From Moesziomyces globuligerus (lineage: Eukaryota; Basidiomycota; Ustilaginomycetes; Ustilaginales; Ustilaginaceae): a stretch of 64,000 nt of DNA. The DNA is taken from assembly GCA_030849465.1 (NCBI GenBank), contig JARVLF010000003.1:496001-560000 (forward strand), given 5' to 3'. The notes under the pieces are model-generated. The model ran no database searches. It was given only the letters and a program-made list of their open reading frames with translations, and had not been told where the DNA came from. The position numbers were made by a program, and so were the translations under genes. Numbering within the stretch: position 1 is the stretch's first letter; each line of letters opens with the position of its first letter. Positions 9,447 through 19,400 of this stretch are shown here, piece by piece.

Positions 9447-11960
9447 TCAGTGCTTGAGGTGGTGAGCGAGGTGGTTGATGTGATGGGCCAATCGGCGTGC
9501 CTCAGCCTCGAGGCCGTCGCCCTTGTCGAGCGTGATGGCCTCAGTGACACCAGGGAAGGTCGTGGCGCCGTAGCCAAGCCATCTGCCAGGGGCGGTGCCG
9601 AGATGCTTGTACCACTCGCGACCCTTGAGGCCCTGTTCCGAGATGAAGCCCTGCTCGAAGCTCTGGAGCTTCTTGTTGACGCGCCTCACCTGGGCGAGCA
9701 CCTTTCGGATCTCGCGTCCGTCGCGCTTGCAGCCGTGGCGACCGTGCTTGGCGAGGCGAACGAGCTTCTCGGTCAGCGCTGCCTTGCGCGCTTCAAACCT
9801 CTTGGCCGATGCACCGAGCTCGTGCACCGCCGCGCGCAGTCGACCGAGCCAGACCGGATGGCGCGCACCGAGCGGGATGCCGAGCTGCTTGGTCGCCAGC
9901 CGCTCGATCTTGTCGAGGTACTTTGCGAGCTCGGCGGCATAGTCGGCTACGTTGATGGGCGCAAAGAGCTCGGTCGAGGTTTCGATCGCCATGAGACCGA
10001 CGACCTTGGCGGCAGCCTGATGACGACGGAAGCCCGGATCGCCAAAGGTGTCCATCCAGAAGAAGCTGTCGTAGTTCGAGTGGTACATGTATACGGCGTC
10101 CTTGGCCGCGCGCTTGTAGCCCAGATCGGTCGAAGCCACGCCGAGGTGCTGCAAAAAGACAGTGTAGTCCGAGCCCGAACCCAGCGGGTTGAACGCATCC
10201 AGCTTGATCTTGGTGCCGTTGGTGTTGGGATCGTCGACCTTGGCAGCCGCGTTCTGGACGAAGCGCGAGAGGGAAGGCGACGAGCTGGCCTGGATGACGC
10301 TGCCCGAGACCGAGACGTCAACGTTGTGATACGCAACGACGTGCTCGCGGATCCACTCTGCATAGTCCTCGCCGAACTCGGTGGAGCCGACGAGGCCGTA
10401 CTCTTCGGCATCCCACGAGGCAAAGACGATGGTGCGCATGGGCTTCCAGCCGTTGGCGTACAGCTGACCGAGGCCCTTGATGGCTTCGTGGAAGGCGGCG
10501 GTGCCCGAGTTGGGATCCGCAGCACCAAAGGTCCACGCATCGCGGTGGTTGCCCAGCACGACGACTTCGTCCTTGATGTGGCCGGGTAGCACGGCGTACG
10601 TGTTCCAGATGTCGCGCACTTTGAGATCGACAAAGTTGTCCAGATGCACCACGTCGTCCGAAGGACCGGTCCAGTACTCGACGCCATCGATGGCGCCGGC
10701 GAGACGGTCGTTGACCTCGCTCGCACGTACACCCTTGCCCTTGACCGCCTCGAGCAGCACCTTGGCTTCGGCGTACGAGAGCGGAAGCGAGGGGATCTTG
10801 GGCAGCGAGTCGGCCTGCTCGGGCTCGAGCCTAGTCGCGTTCCTGTACGAGGGAGCGCCCGGAGTCGAGGGATCGCCCGGGTAGAACGAGAGGGCCTGCA
10901 CCGAGCCTCGCTGGACGGCCGAGGGATTGCGCGCCGGACCGTCCGGATAGGCCTTGTAGCCGTTGGCCTCGGTGACCTCGCCGTCCTCGATGGTGTCGGT
11001 GTAGATGATGACGCCGACCGCACCGGCCTCCTGGGCCGCACGCACCTTGAGGCCGCGGACGATGGATCCGTAGTCGACGAGGACGATCTTGCCCTTGACG
11101 TCGATGCCGCGCGCGGCGAGGTCGTCAAAGTCCTGCTTCCTGCCCATGCCGGCAAAGACGAGCTGGCCCGAGACGCTGCCCGAGGCCGAGAAGCCGTGGA
11201 AGAAGGGCACGCCGCGGCCCGAGGTGGGGTCCTTGTCCAGCACGTCCTCCTTCAGCTTGGCGGTCCAGTAGGGCTTGTCGAGGTCGTCGGGCTTGGCGAG
11301 GGTGAGCGACGAGTTGATGGGGTAGTTGAGCCAGACGGCGTACGTGTCGGTCCAGGCGCGCACGCCGTCCTTGTCGCCATGGCCCTTGAGGTAGGCTTGG
11401 CTCTCGGCCGAGCCCGCATCGAAGACGAGCTGCTTGAGATCGTCGGTGAGCGGAGCGCCGACGAGGTTGCCCCACTCCTGGAGGATCTGGAGCGCCGAGT
11501 TGTAGTCGCCTTGGGTGCCAGCGACGTGGCTGACGTTGGTGTAGCGCTTGAGCGCCTCGCGGGCGCCGTCGGCACTCGGCACGGCGAGGAAGTCGCGCTC
11601 GAGCTTGCCGAACCACTCGCGCCACTTGCGCTCGGGATCGGCGTGGTGCATGGTGCTGGCGGCATCGCTCAAGAAGCCAGCGCTGCGCAGGTGGTCGGCA
11701 TAGCCACGCACCGAGCTCAGCGCATGCGGACAGGGGCGGGCGAGGCTGGCAAGCGTGGTGTAGCCGGCCGTCTTGAGCAGATGGACGGGGATGGAGATGA
11801 GCAGCACGAGCGCGAGGAAGCCGCGCCAGCCGCGCCAGAAGCAAGGGCGGGCAGTGTTGCTGTCCTTGGAAGGCAGAGGTGCCTTCTCGTCGAGATGCTG
11901 TTGAAGCATGAGCGGCGTCGAGGCGAGCGCCTCGGTGTCGACCGGCTGGAAACGAGCCAT
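9447..11960 (-). CDS. M28 glutamate carboxypeptidase II-like membrane metallopeptidase
   Basis: Encodes 837 aa, a type II membrane protein with a short cytosolic tail and one transmembrane segment at about residues 48-66 (FLALVLLISIPVHLL). The order is protease-associated domain (GRGVPFFHGFSASGSVSGQLV to VGVIIYTD), then the zinc peptidase domain, then a dimerisation-like helical domain, as in GCPII/NAALADase, transferrin receptor and yeast Vps70/Tre1. The zinc and catalytic residues look intact: His and Asp in GNHRDAW...ADPNSG (~residue 470), Glu-Glu in WDAEEYGL, Asp in YHNVDVS, and His in YHSNYDSF. It is therefore predicted to be active, unlike the transferrin-receptor branch. Such proteins act at vacuole, endosome or cell surface and trim peptides. 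The C-terminus is His-rich. A CAG/CTG tract lies 128 bp upstream of the start. Confidence 0.92.
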   Translation of the reverse strand: MARFQPVDTEALASTPLMLQQHLDEKAPLPSKDSNTARPCFWRGWRGFLALVLLISIPVHLLKTAGYTTLASLARPCPHALSSVRGYADHLRSAGFLSDAASTMHHADPERKWREWFGKLERDFLAVPSADGAREALKRYTNVSHVAGTQGDYNSALQILQEWGNLVGAPLTDDLKQLVFDAGSAESQAYLKGHGDKDGVRAWTDTYAVWLNYPINSSLTLAKPDDLDKPYWTAKLKEDVLDKDPTSGRGVPFFHGFSASGSVSGQLVFAGMGRKQDFDDLAARGIDVKGKIVLVDYGSIVRGLKVRAAQEAGAVGVIIYTDTIEDGEVTEANGYKAYPDGPARNPSAVQRGSVQALSFYPGDPSTPGAPSYRNATRLEPEQADSLPKIPSLPLSYAEAKVLLEAVKGKGVRASEVNDRLAGAIDGVEYWTGPSDDVVHLDNFVDLKVRDIWNTYAVLPGHIKDEVVVLGNHRDAWTFGAADPNSGTAAFHEAIKGLGQLYANGWKPMRTIVFASWDAEEYGLVGSTEFGEDYAEWIREHVVAYHNVDVSVSGSVIQASSSPSLSRFVQNAAAKVDDPNTNGTKIKLDAFNPLGSGSDYTVFLQHLGVASTDLGYKRAAKDAVYMYHSNYDSFFWMDTFGDPGFRRHQAAAKVVGLMAIETSTELFAPINVADYAAELAKYLDKIERLATKQLGIPLGARHPVWLGRLRAAVHELGASAKRFEARKAALTEKLVRLAKHGRHGCKRDGREIRKVLAQVRRVNKKLQSFEQGFISEQGLKGREWYKHLGTAPGRWLGYGATTFPGVTEAITLDKGDGLEAEARRLAHHINHLAHHLKH

Positions 11961-12101
11961 GACGACGGTGTTGCTTGAAGAGCTTCGATGATGGGTGGAG
12001 GAGGAGCGAAAGCGGTGGACGGACGCGACTCAAGTAGTCGAGGGGCCAGCTCGACCGGCTGACCCGGACGGACGTGCACGGCTGAGGCAGCAGCAGCAGC
12101 A

Positions 12102-12170
<69 letters not shown>

Positions 12171-12598
12171 TGGCGTGCCTCGGTCTTGCCTCATGCGTGC
12201 CTCGCGAAGGACGCCGCCGTATTCGCCGAACGGCATTGCATTGCATCCGATGTGTTGGACCGTGCGATGCTGGTGGATAGCCGCTCGTTTGACTCGATCC
12301 GGCAGTCGATCTTCGCTTGTGAGCGGCTGAGAAACACGACGGAAGAGCATCATCCGAAGCATCATTTTACCATTTCTTAGCCGTGCACGGTCATCACCCT
12401 TTTTTCACCCTATCAGCATGTTAAGGTCGTTATGGCGTTGCATCGCTCGATCCTTCTGCCCCGATGCGCTGGCACTGAGACGATGGCCGGCTGTTGCACT
12501 TTGAACTTTGGGCCCTCCTCCACCTTTGTGCGCCCTCAGCTTCTATCAGCAACCGCATCACCACCATCGCCTTTCTCGTCCATCGACCCAACGCAGGC
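11961..12598. other. Divergent promoter region containing a trinucleotide tract
   Basis: This interval separates the divergent starts of the M28 protease (left) and the cysteine-synthase-like gene (right). It holds the CAG/CTG microsatellite described separately. An open frame at 12494-12598 continues in frame into the PLP gene, but its residues do not look conserved, so I placed that start at 12599. Confidence 0.5.
12088..12168. repeat. CAG/CTG trinucleotide microsatellite (27 units)
   Basis: Five CAG units, one GAG interruption (12103-12105) and 21 uninterrupted CAG units are visible on the plus strand (CTG on the minus strand). It lies about 128 bp before the M28 protease start, so in that gene's likely 5' leader the RNA would carry a CUG run. 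On the plus strand one frame reads as polyglutamine, but that frame has no other coding character. Confidence 0.95.
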
Positions 12599-14293
12599 AT
12601 GTCGGGCTTAGGCTCCCGGGCGTCGTCATCGGCGCTCACCACGTCCTCCGCCTCGGCGTCCAAGCTCGCTCACATCCCCGGCTGGACGGCCATCGCGCGC
12701 TACTCGCGCCAGCACCGCAAGTCAACCTTCCTGCTGGGCATCTTTACCGGTCTCGTGCTCGGGCTCGGTTCGATCACCTCGGTCTTCTTCCTGGCCGAGC
12801 GTCGCGAACGTCGCCGTCGCCGCCGGAAGCTGCGTTCGTACGGCCTCGACGATGCCGACGAGGACGAGCGGCGGCGGCGCGAGCAGCGTGGCCGCGACCC
12901 GATCCAGATCCGCTCGGGCCAGGTGGTGCGCGGCGTCGAGGGCCTGATTGGCAACACGCCGCTCATGCGCATCAACAGCCTCTCGGACGCTACCGGCTGC
13001 GAGATCCTCGGCAAGGCAGAATTCCTCAACCCCGCAGGCTCGCCCAAGGACCGCGTCGCGCTGCAGATCCTCAAAGATGCCGAAGACGAAGGGCTGCTGT
13101 ACCCGCACACGGGCAGCTGCATCTTTGAAGGAACAGTGGGCAGTACGGGGATCTCGCTCGCCACGCTCGCGAGGGCCAAGGGCTACAGGTGCTCGATCGT
13201 CATCCCGGACGACGTGGCGAGGGAGAAGGTCGAGCTGCTCAAGAAGCTCGGTGCCGAGATCCAGTCGGTGCGTCCGAGGGGGATCGTGGATCCAAGACAC
13301 TTTGTCAACGAGGCTCGCGCGCGCGCCGAGGCGTTTGGAGATGTCGAGCTCATTGGTCCGCATCCGACCGGGTTTGGCTCTTCCGGATATGCGGGCTCGG
13401 ACGGAGGGCAGGGGGAGGAGTACCTGCACCGCGACGATCTGGTGGTTTCGTCTCGCCGGCTCTCGGTGCGCGAGGGCGAGGAGGAGGCCAACGAGGCGGT
13501 GTCCGAGAACCAGCCGCGCGGCTTCTTCGCCGACCAGTTTGAGAACCCGAGCAACTTCTGGGCGCACTACAACGGCACGGGCCCCGAGATCTGGCGGCAG
13601 ACGGGCGGGTTGATCGATGCGTTCGTCGCCGGTGCCGGCACGGGCGGTACGCTCTCGGGCTGCGCGGCGTATCTCAAGCGCGTGTCGTGCGACCCGGACG
13701 AGTCGAGCCGGGGCGGTGGTTTCATCAGCCGGCCTGGCTCGGCGAACGAGGTGCGGGTGGTGCTGGCGGATCCGCAGGGGAGCGGGCTGTACAACAAGGT
13801 CAAGTACGGCGTCATGTATGCGGCGACCGAGGCCGAGGGCAAGCGAAGACGCCATCAGGTCGATTCGGTGGTTGAGGGCATCGGCATCAACCGGCTGACG
13901 AGGAATCTGCAGATGGGCTTGCAGTGCATCGATGATGCCGAGCGCGTGTCGGACGACGAGGCGGCTCGGATGGGCAGGTACCTCATCCTCAAGTAAGTGC
14001 ATCGCCTCGATGGTGTGGAACGAGAGACTCGAGCTGACGCTTTGTTCTGGCGATGGTTTGGTAGTGATGGACTGTTCCTCGGATCTTCTTCGGCGGTCAA
14101 CTGCGTAGCGGCTGTGCGGACTGCGCTCAAGCTCAAGCAGCAACGTGGCGGCGATCCTCCTCCCGTGGTGGTGACCGTGCTGTGCGACTCGGGCTCGCGC
14201 CACCTGTCCAAGTTCCACGACGACGATGCACTCACTCGTCTCGGAGTCTCGGATGCCGGTAGTGCCGACATCGGCGACATCCTTGCTGGCTGA
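12599..14293 (+). CDS. Membrane-anchored cysteine synthase-like PLP enzyme (Cys12/Mcy1 type)
   Basis: Two exons, 12599-13992 and 14065-14293; the 72-nt intron (gtaagt...ggtag) restores the frame as LKN-DGLFLGSSSAVN. The product has an N-terminal hydrophobic anchor at about residues 43-62 (STFLLGIFTGLVLGLGSITSVFF) followed by a basic stretch, then a fold-type II PLP domain. NPAGSPKDR carries the Schiff-base lysine. EGTVGSTGISLA stands where O-acetylserine sulfhydrylases have TSGNTG, the variant seen in fungal Cys12/yeast Mcy1-like proteins, which sit in the mitochondrial outer membrane. GAGTGGTLSG is the phosphate-binding loop. About 50 low-complexity residues are inserted mid-domain (Ser/Glu-rich, ~residues 258-305). 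True cysteine synthase activity is uncertain for this subfamily. A longer in-frame start exists at 12494. Its stop is 12 bp from that of the next, convergent gene. Confidence 0.9.
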
Positions 14294-14305
14294 AGCGGGG
14301 CCGTA

Positions 14306-14818
14306 TTACTGCAATTGCACCTTGTGCTGGGTACACGTGATGCGGACTAGGTGGATGAGCTCCTTGCACTGCGCTGCCTTTGCGTCTGCTACGTCTCTCT
14401 GCGCTGCGCACGCGGTGGCTGTGCCTTGGGAGGTGATGCGCTGGATCGAATCGACAAAGGCCTTGGCTTCCTTGCGGCCGTTTGAGTAGAGGGCTGAGAG
14501 GGTGGTGGGTGGGATGCGGTCGAGCCACCATTTTGAGTTCCAAAAATCGCCCTCGCGCCGATGCAGGATGGCATGGACGAGGTTCGAGAGCGCGTCTGCC
14601 TCGTCGTCCTGCACGAGCGTATGTGCCGAGTAGAGATCGTCGTTGAGAAGATGCAGCGCTCCGCGTACGGCGGTGGGGAGGTCGGTGGCCGAAGCGATGG
14701 CCGTGTGCGCCGACGACGAGTAGACGCGTTGCGGACGAAGCGGTGGCAGCTCACCCGCCGCCTCGCGACCCAGCAGGACAGATGCTTCGGAGGGAATACG
14801 AAGACCTTTCATGATCAT
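14306..14818 (-). CDS. Conserved-looking hypothetical protein
   Basis: About 170 aa. The segment DLYSAHTLVQDDEADALSN followed by VHAILHRREGDFWNSKWWLDRI looks like a conserved family of small fungal proteins of unknown function (recognition only, low certainty). ATGs occur at 14818, 14812 and, farther up, 14896; I chose 14818 because the residues upstream look unconstrained. There is no signal peptide or membrane segment. Its stop lies only 12 bp from that of the convergent cysteine-synthase-like gene, so the two transcripts must overlap at their 3' ends. Confidence 0.7.
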   Translation of the reverse strand: MIMKGLRIPSEASVLLGREAAGELPPLRPQRVYSSSAHTAIASATDLPTAVRGALHLLNDDLYSAHTLVQDDEADALSNLVHAILHRREGDFWNSKWWLDRIPPTTLSALYSNGRKEAKAFVDSIQRITSQGTATACAAQRDVADAKAAQCKELIHLVRITCTQHKVQLQ

Positions 14819-15604
14819 TGATCCAGAGTCTCGGTGATGGAGTTGGTGGTCGTCGGTCGTGACGACGCAAAATGAGCGGGCCTTGCACCTCCACATTTTG
14901 GTGCTACCCACCTAGCCATGTGGTCGAGCCATCCGACGTGGTGCGGGCAACGCTATCGTTTCGCATCCTCGTTGGACCCAACCTCGGCGCAGTGTAGATC
15001 CCGTTGTGCGGCGATCCAAGCCATCGGGCTGTACAGCGTGGCGAGCCGTGCTGCGACTTTGCACTCTCTGACCGGCTTGTCCATCGTAGTTGGCTGGAAC
15101 TCTGGAACGAGAGAAAGCATCCGCCGCGGAATTTCGGCAAATCCACTCTGCGCCGGATCACCCAGCCGTCCGACGTTGCACCACCCGGACCTTGAAACCA
15201 TGTCTTGTGGACCCCTTGGTGTGACTCGGATCGAACTCAAAAGTCACTGGCGCCGAGCTGGAGCAGGCTGGACGCTAGAGGTGACTGGAAGCGGAGCGGG
15301 GCTCGGCTGATCCAGCGTGACGCCATGCTCTGGCCGCAAAAGGCGAGCAAAGCGCCAGCCGGCGGCTCGAGCGGCTTGGGGCGGTGGGGATCGCATAAAC
15401 TCACCAACTCGGCACAAGCGGCTGTGCTTGTACGCCCAAGGAGCTGAAATCGGTGCCTCAGCGCTGTTCGACGGCCCATCCCTTGCCCCACTGATAAACC
15501 CCTCCCCCCTACCTCCTCCTTATCCTCTTTCGCGATCGTCCCCGCTTGATCCCATCCCTCTGCGCCTCGAAGCATTTCAGCATTTCGGGTTGTCTGCTGT
15601 CACT
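14819..15604. other. Intergenic region
   Basis: This 786 bp lies between divergent genes. The last 120 bases are C/T-rich and lead into the ATG at 15605. Open frames here run into the 15605 gene but show no conserved text. I see no RNA gene or repeat. Confidence 0.45.
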
Positions 15605-16450
15605 ATGAACTTGGACACGATTGGCACGTACGCCGAGTGGGCGCTGCCTTTGTTGCGGGTGCTGGCGCCGGTGCCGGTGATCCTGGCCGTGTCGGCGCGG
15701 GCGCGCAATGCGGTCTACGTCTCGGCCGAAGCGCTAACGCTTCTCGTCCTCGCCTCGCTCCTCCAGCCCGAACTCAGCCAGACCGCAGGACGGATCCATA
15801 CGACTGTGCTCCTACTGGCGTTGGTGTTGGTGGTTCGGGCTCAGCGTCGGATCTGGATCCCCATCCCCTCCACCGAGACGCAGGACAAGATCGAGGAAGC
15901 CCTCTCGACTCCCGAACCCGAATCCGTGGTCGAGCTGAAACGATTCCCCTACCACACCAAAGTCGTACTCTGCAATGCACTGCTCCCCATTCCGCTGTCG
16001 TTTGTCGGTTCCGATCACACCCTCGTCTCCCTCTTCCTCAACCGCTACACTCACGCCTATCCCCACCTCACCTTGGCCCAAGCCGTCCGCTTCCAGATGC
16101 TCTACACCGCCACCATGATGTCCATGAGCGCAACCCTCGACCAAGCAACCCGCATCGCTATCCTGCTCAACCTCGTCCAATCCAATCCCAAGGTCCAGCC
16201 TTACCAAATCGCTCTCGCCCAACAATCCAACAGCCCGAGACTTCCCGCTTTCTGCTTCGCCTGGATCACCATCTCCACCCTCGCTACCATCGCCCAGTGC
16301 ACCGCAGCCATCCAAACCCTCATCCAGCAAGACTTTGTCCACGCCCCTTCCATCGTCATCACCTCGCTCACCGCAGCACAGATTCTCGTCTGGCCTGGCC
16401 TTGCTCTCGTCATCCTGCTCCGACGCAGGCGCACCGCTATTGGCTCGTGA
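15605..16450 (+). CDS. Multi-pass membrane protein of unknown function
   Basis: 281 aa from the ATG at 15605 (MNLDTIG). The same frame is open farther upstream, but that part is Pro/Arg-rich and unlikely to be coding. Hydrophobic segments suggest five or six membrane helices: ~13-31 (ALPLLRVLAPVPVILAVS), ~41-56, ~63-79 (TTVLLLALVLVV), ~215-235 (FAWITISTLATIAQCTAAIQ) and ~252-272 (LTAAQILVWPGLALVILL). It ends in a short Arg-rich tail. I do not recognise the family. The gene is convergent with REV1; their stops are ~35 bp apart. Confidence 0.65.
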   Translation: MNLDTIGTYAEWALPLLRVLAPVPVILAVSARARNAVYVSAEALTLLVLASLLQPELSQTAGRIHTTVLLLALVLVVRAQRRIWIPIPSTETQDKIEEALSTPEPESVVELKRFPYHTKVVLCNALLPIPLSFVGSDHTLVSLFLNRYTHAYPHLTLAQAVRFQMLYTATMMSMSATLDQATRIAILLNLVQSNPKVQPYQIALAQQSNSPRLPAFCFAWITISTLATIAQCTAAIQTLIQQDFVHAPSIVITSLTAAQILVWPGLALVILLRRRRTAIGS

Positions 16451-16485
16451 TCTTTTCTCCTCCTTGTGTATATAACGACGAAACA

Positions 16486-19400
16486 TCATGACAGTTCCGC
16501 ACCGAAGCTCGTTCGTGCTTGTGCCTGAACGGCAGCATGCATCCGCTCCATCGCCTCTTGCCAGGCTTGGTGCGCAAACGTCCGCGTCGTCCTGGCTGCT
16601 CCTTGGACCGTGTCCCGCATGAGCCGCAGAAGTGCTGTCGTCTTGTCCGCGTCCTCCACCCTGGCCTGCCTTGCTGCACGCACGACGCTCGCCAGGTACG
16701 TACCGATGCGATCCACATCGCCCTCGCGTGGCCCCTTGGCCGCGAACGCGGCGACCCACTGCCGGATCAATGCCTCCACCTCGGTGTACCTCGTCAGTCC
16801 GCGAATCGCCGGCACCTCGACCGTGCCGCCTTGTACGTCGTCAAAGATCCGGGCGCGCTCGCTCGGAACTCGCCACTTGGGCCTCGCAACCAGGTACGCC
16901 GGAGGATCACGCCCTGCTTGGTCGGCACCACGTCCGGTCTGCGCCGCACGCATGCTCGCACGCCGTCGCTGCTCGGCGCGCGTGAGCTCCTCGAACGTCG
17001 TCGTCTTTCCCGCCTTGAAGCGCGCCTGCTCCGACCTGCGCAGCTGTGCATGGTACCGAAACGTCTCGCGCTGCAGCTCGACGGGCAGCGCGCGAAACAC
17101 CTCGGCATCGATCCCCACAGCCTCCAACTCGGCCGTCGAGATCTTGCTCGGATCCATCGCGAGCACCGCCTCCCTATCCACCGCCTTCTGGTTCGCGGGC
17201 GCATACTGCCCCGCCGTGTGCAGCAGGCGGTGGACGACGCGCTTCTTGGTCGGCGATTCGGACGCCGATCGGAAGAGCGCCTGACGCCCATCGTGCTTCA
17301 GGAAGCCGGCGAGCGTCGCGGTGCTCGCGTTCTTGCGCCGCGCCGACGACGTCGGCGTGCTCTCGGCCGAGGACGAGCCTGCGGGCTCCAAGCCGACGAG
17401 CCCGACCTGGCGCTCGATCTCCTTGCGCACCGAGTCCGGCAGCTCGGCGAGCACGGCCGGGTCGATCTGCGAGGCCGAAGGCAACATCAGCGCCTCGGCC
17501 ATCGCCGCCGACGGCGCCGCCTTGGCCTTCTGCGGCGTCGTCGGCGTCGAGCGCGGCAGCACGCGCGTCCGCGTCTGCGAGCCGCCGTTTGCCGGCCCCT
17601 CGAGCTTGGTCTCGATCTGTCGACGGTACTGGCTCGGCAGCGCCTCGAGCACGTCTGGATCGATTTGCGAACGCGACGGCAGCATCAGCTGGGTAGATGC
17701 AGGCAGCGGTTCCATGCCAGGCCGACGCGGAGTGCCAGCCCCAGGCCCTGTCTCAAACGAGTCCGGCATCGCAACACCGGGCTCGTCGATCTGTTCGGCT
17801 GCAGCCCCACCCACGTCTTCGTCGCTGTCGGTCGTCTTGCGTGTGGGTGTCGGCTTGGAAGCCACAGCAGGTGCGAAGCGTAGCACCGCCTGTCCCGGCT
17901 TCGGCTTGGCGGGCGACAGCGCGTTGCCCTCGGCGGGCTCGAGCTTGTTGAGGCTGATCGCGATCCCGCGGAGCTCTTTTGGGTCGGCTCTGAGGTCCCG
18001 GATCAGCGGCCAGGCAGCGGCACGGATGCGCTCCTTGTCGTCGATCGCGACCCCGCCCGGTCCACTGACCTGCACACTCCTGTGGTGCGTATCGCATACA
18101 CCGTGTCCCAAGAACTTGGGTGCTTCGACGGGCGCCTCCTTGGCGCGGATCATGACCTGCACCGACACCTGTCTGCCTCTGAGCTTCACCGCGCGTGCGC
18201 GCTGCGCCACCTCCTGGCACATACCGGCGACAAAGGTCTCGGCCTCGTGCTCGGTTAGGAAGCGAATGCCGTAGTTGACGTGCGAGCCCACCGACTGCCG
18301 GAGCTTGTTGCCCTCGAGCCGATCGGCGTCGAGACCGTGCATCTTGTCCCAGACGATCTTGCCCTTCTTGGGCCCGAACTCGGCGATGAGCTTGCGTTCG
18401 GTGGTCTTGGCGAGGATGTGGCCGACGTTGATGGTCTCGAACATCTCGCGCATGCGCTCGCGCAGGCTCCATCCGATGCCGTGGAGGTCGTCGACATCGA
18501 GCGCATCGAGGAACGGCTGCTTGGCCTCGTCGGTCAGGTGGAACGAGCCGCCCGGTTTGGCTTTCCGTGTCGCCAGGCGCGCGAGAAGGATGTTGGACCC
18601 GATCCCGATGCTCGCTTCGCAGCCACATCGCTCGCGGATCTCGTCCCGGAACGCCTCGGCCAGCTGCTTCTCGGCCGTCCACGCGTCACCCTGGGAGCTG
18701 ACATGATTGCGATACCGGTCGTACACCGAGCCCGGCGCTGCCTCGCCCTCGCGCATGCTCTGCAGGAGTAGGCTGACGTCGACGAGCGCTTCGTCGACCG
18801 ACACCGCCTGGAGCGCATCCGAATGCTCGAGCAGGAACGCATACAAGGAGAGGCTGATCGCGTTGTACGCCTCAAAGTCGTACGGGATGGTCTCGACGTG
18901 CGAACAGAGCCTCTTGGCTTGGCCGAGACTCATGCCGTTGCGAATGCCAAACTCGCGCGCCTTGTAGCTACACGAGGCGATCTCGGACGTGCTCGACGAC
19001 TGGTTGTCCGCCGGACGATTCTCATCGCCGGGCTTTTGCGCAGGAAGGCCGATGCCGGTGCCGTGGCAGACGACCACAGGCTTGTCCTGCAGATCCGGAC
19101 GCTTCCTGAGCCCGACGGCGACAAAGAAGCTGTCAAAGTCGATGTGCATGATCACACGCCGCACGCCCTTGGGCAGGTCGGCGCTTCCCAGCGGACGGCC
19201 GGCTTCACGGAGAGCCGAGCTGACCATGTCTTGCAGACTCGTCTTCCACGTGCTCAAATGGTGCAGACGCGACTTGGCAAAGTAGCCCGCAAGGAAGTCT
19301 TCGCTGGTCGCTGTGTTGCGCTCGCGCCAGCTCGGGCTCGCTAAGAGGCGGGCAGCATGGGTGTTGGAGGGGCGAGAGGCGTAGTGGCTCTTGCTGACTG

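Noticed and set aside
10644..11978. A 444-aa plus-strand open frame
   Set aside because: Antisense to the M28 protease gene, whose zinc ligands are intact.
11995..12330. A plus-strand polyglutamine open frame over the CAG tract
   Set aside because: The only notable feature is the Gln run encoded by the microsatellite; the rest has no coding character, and it is in the divergent promoter of two good genes.
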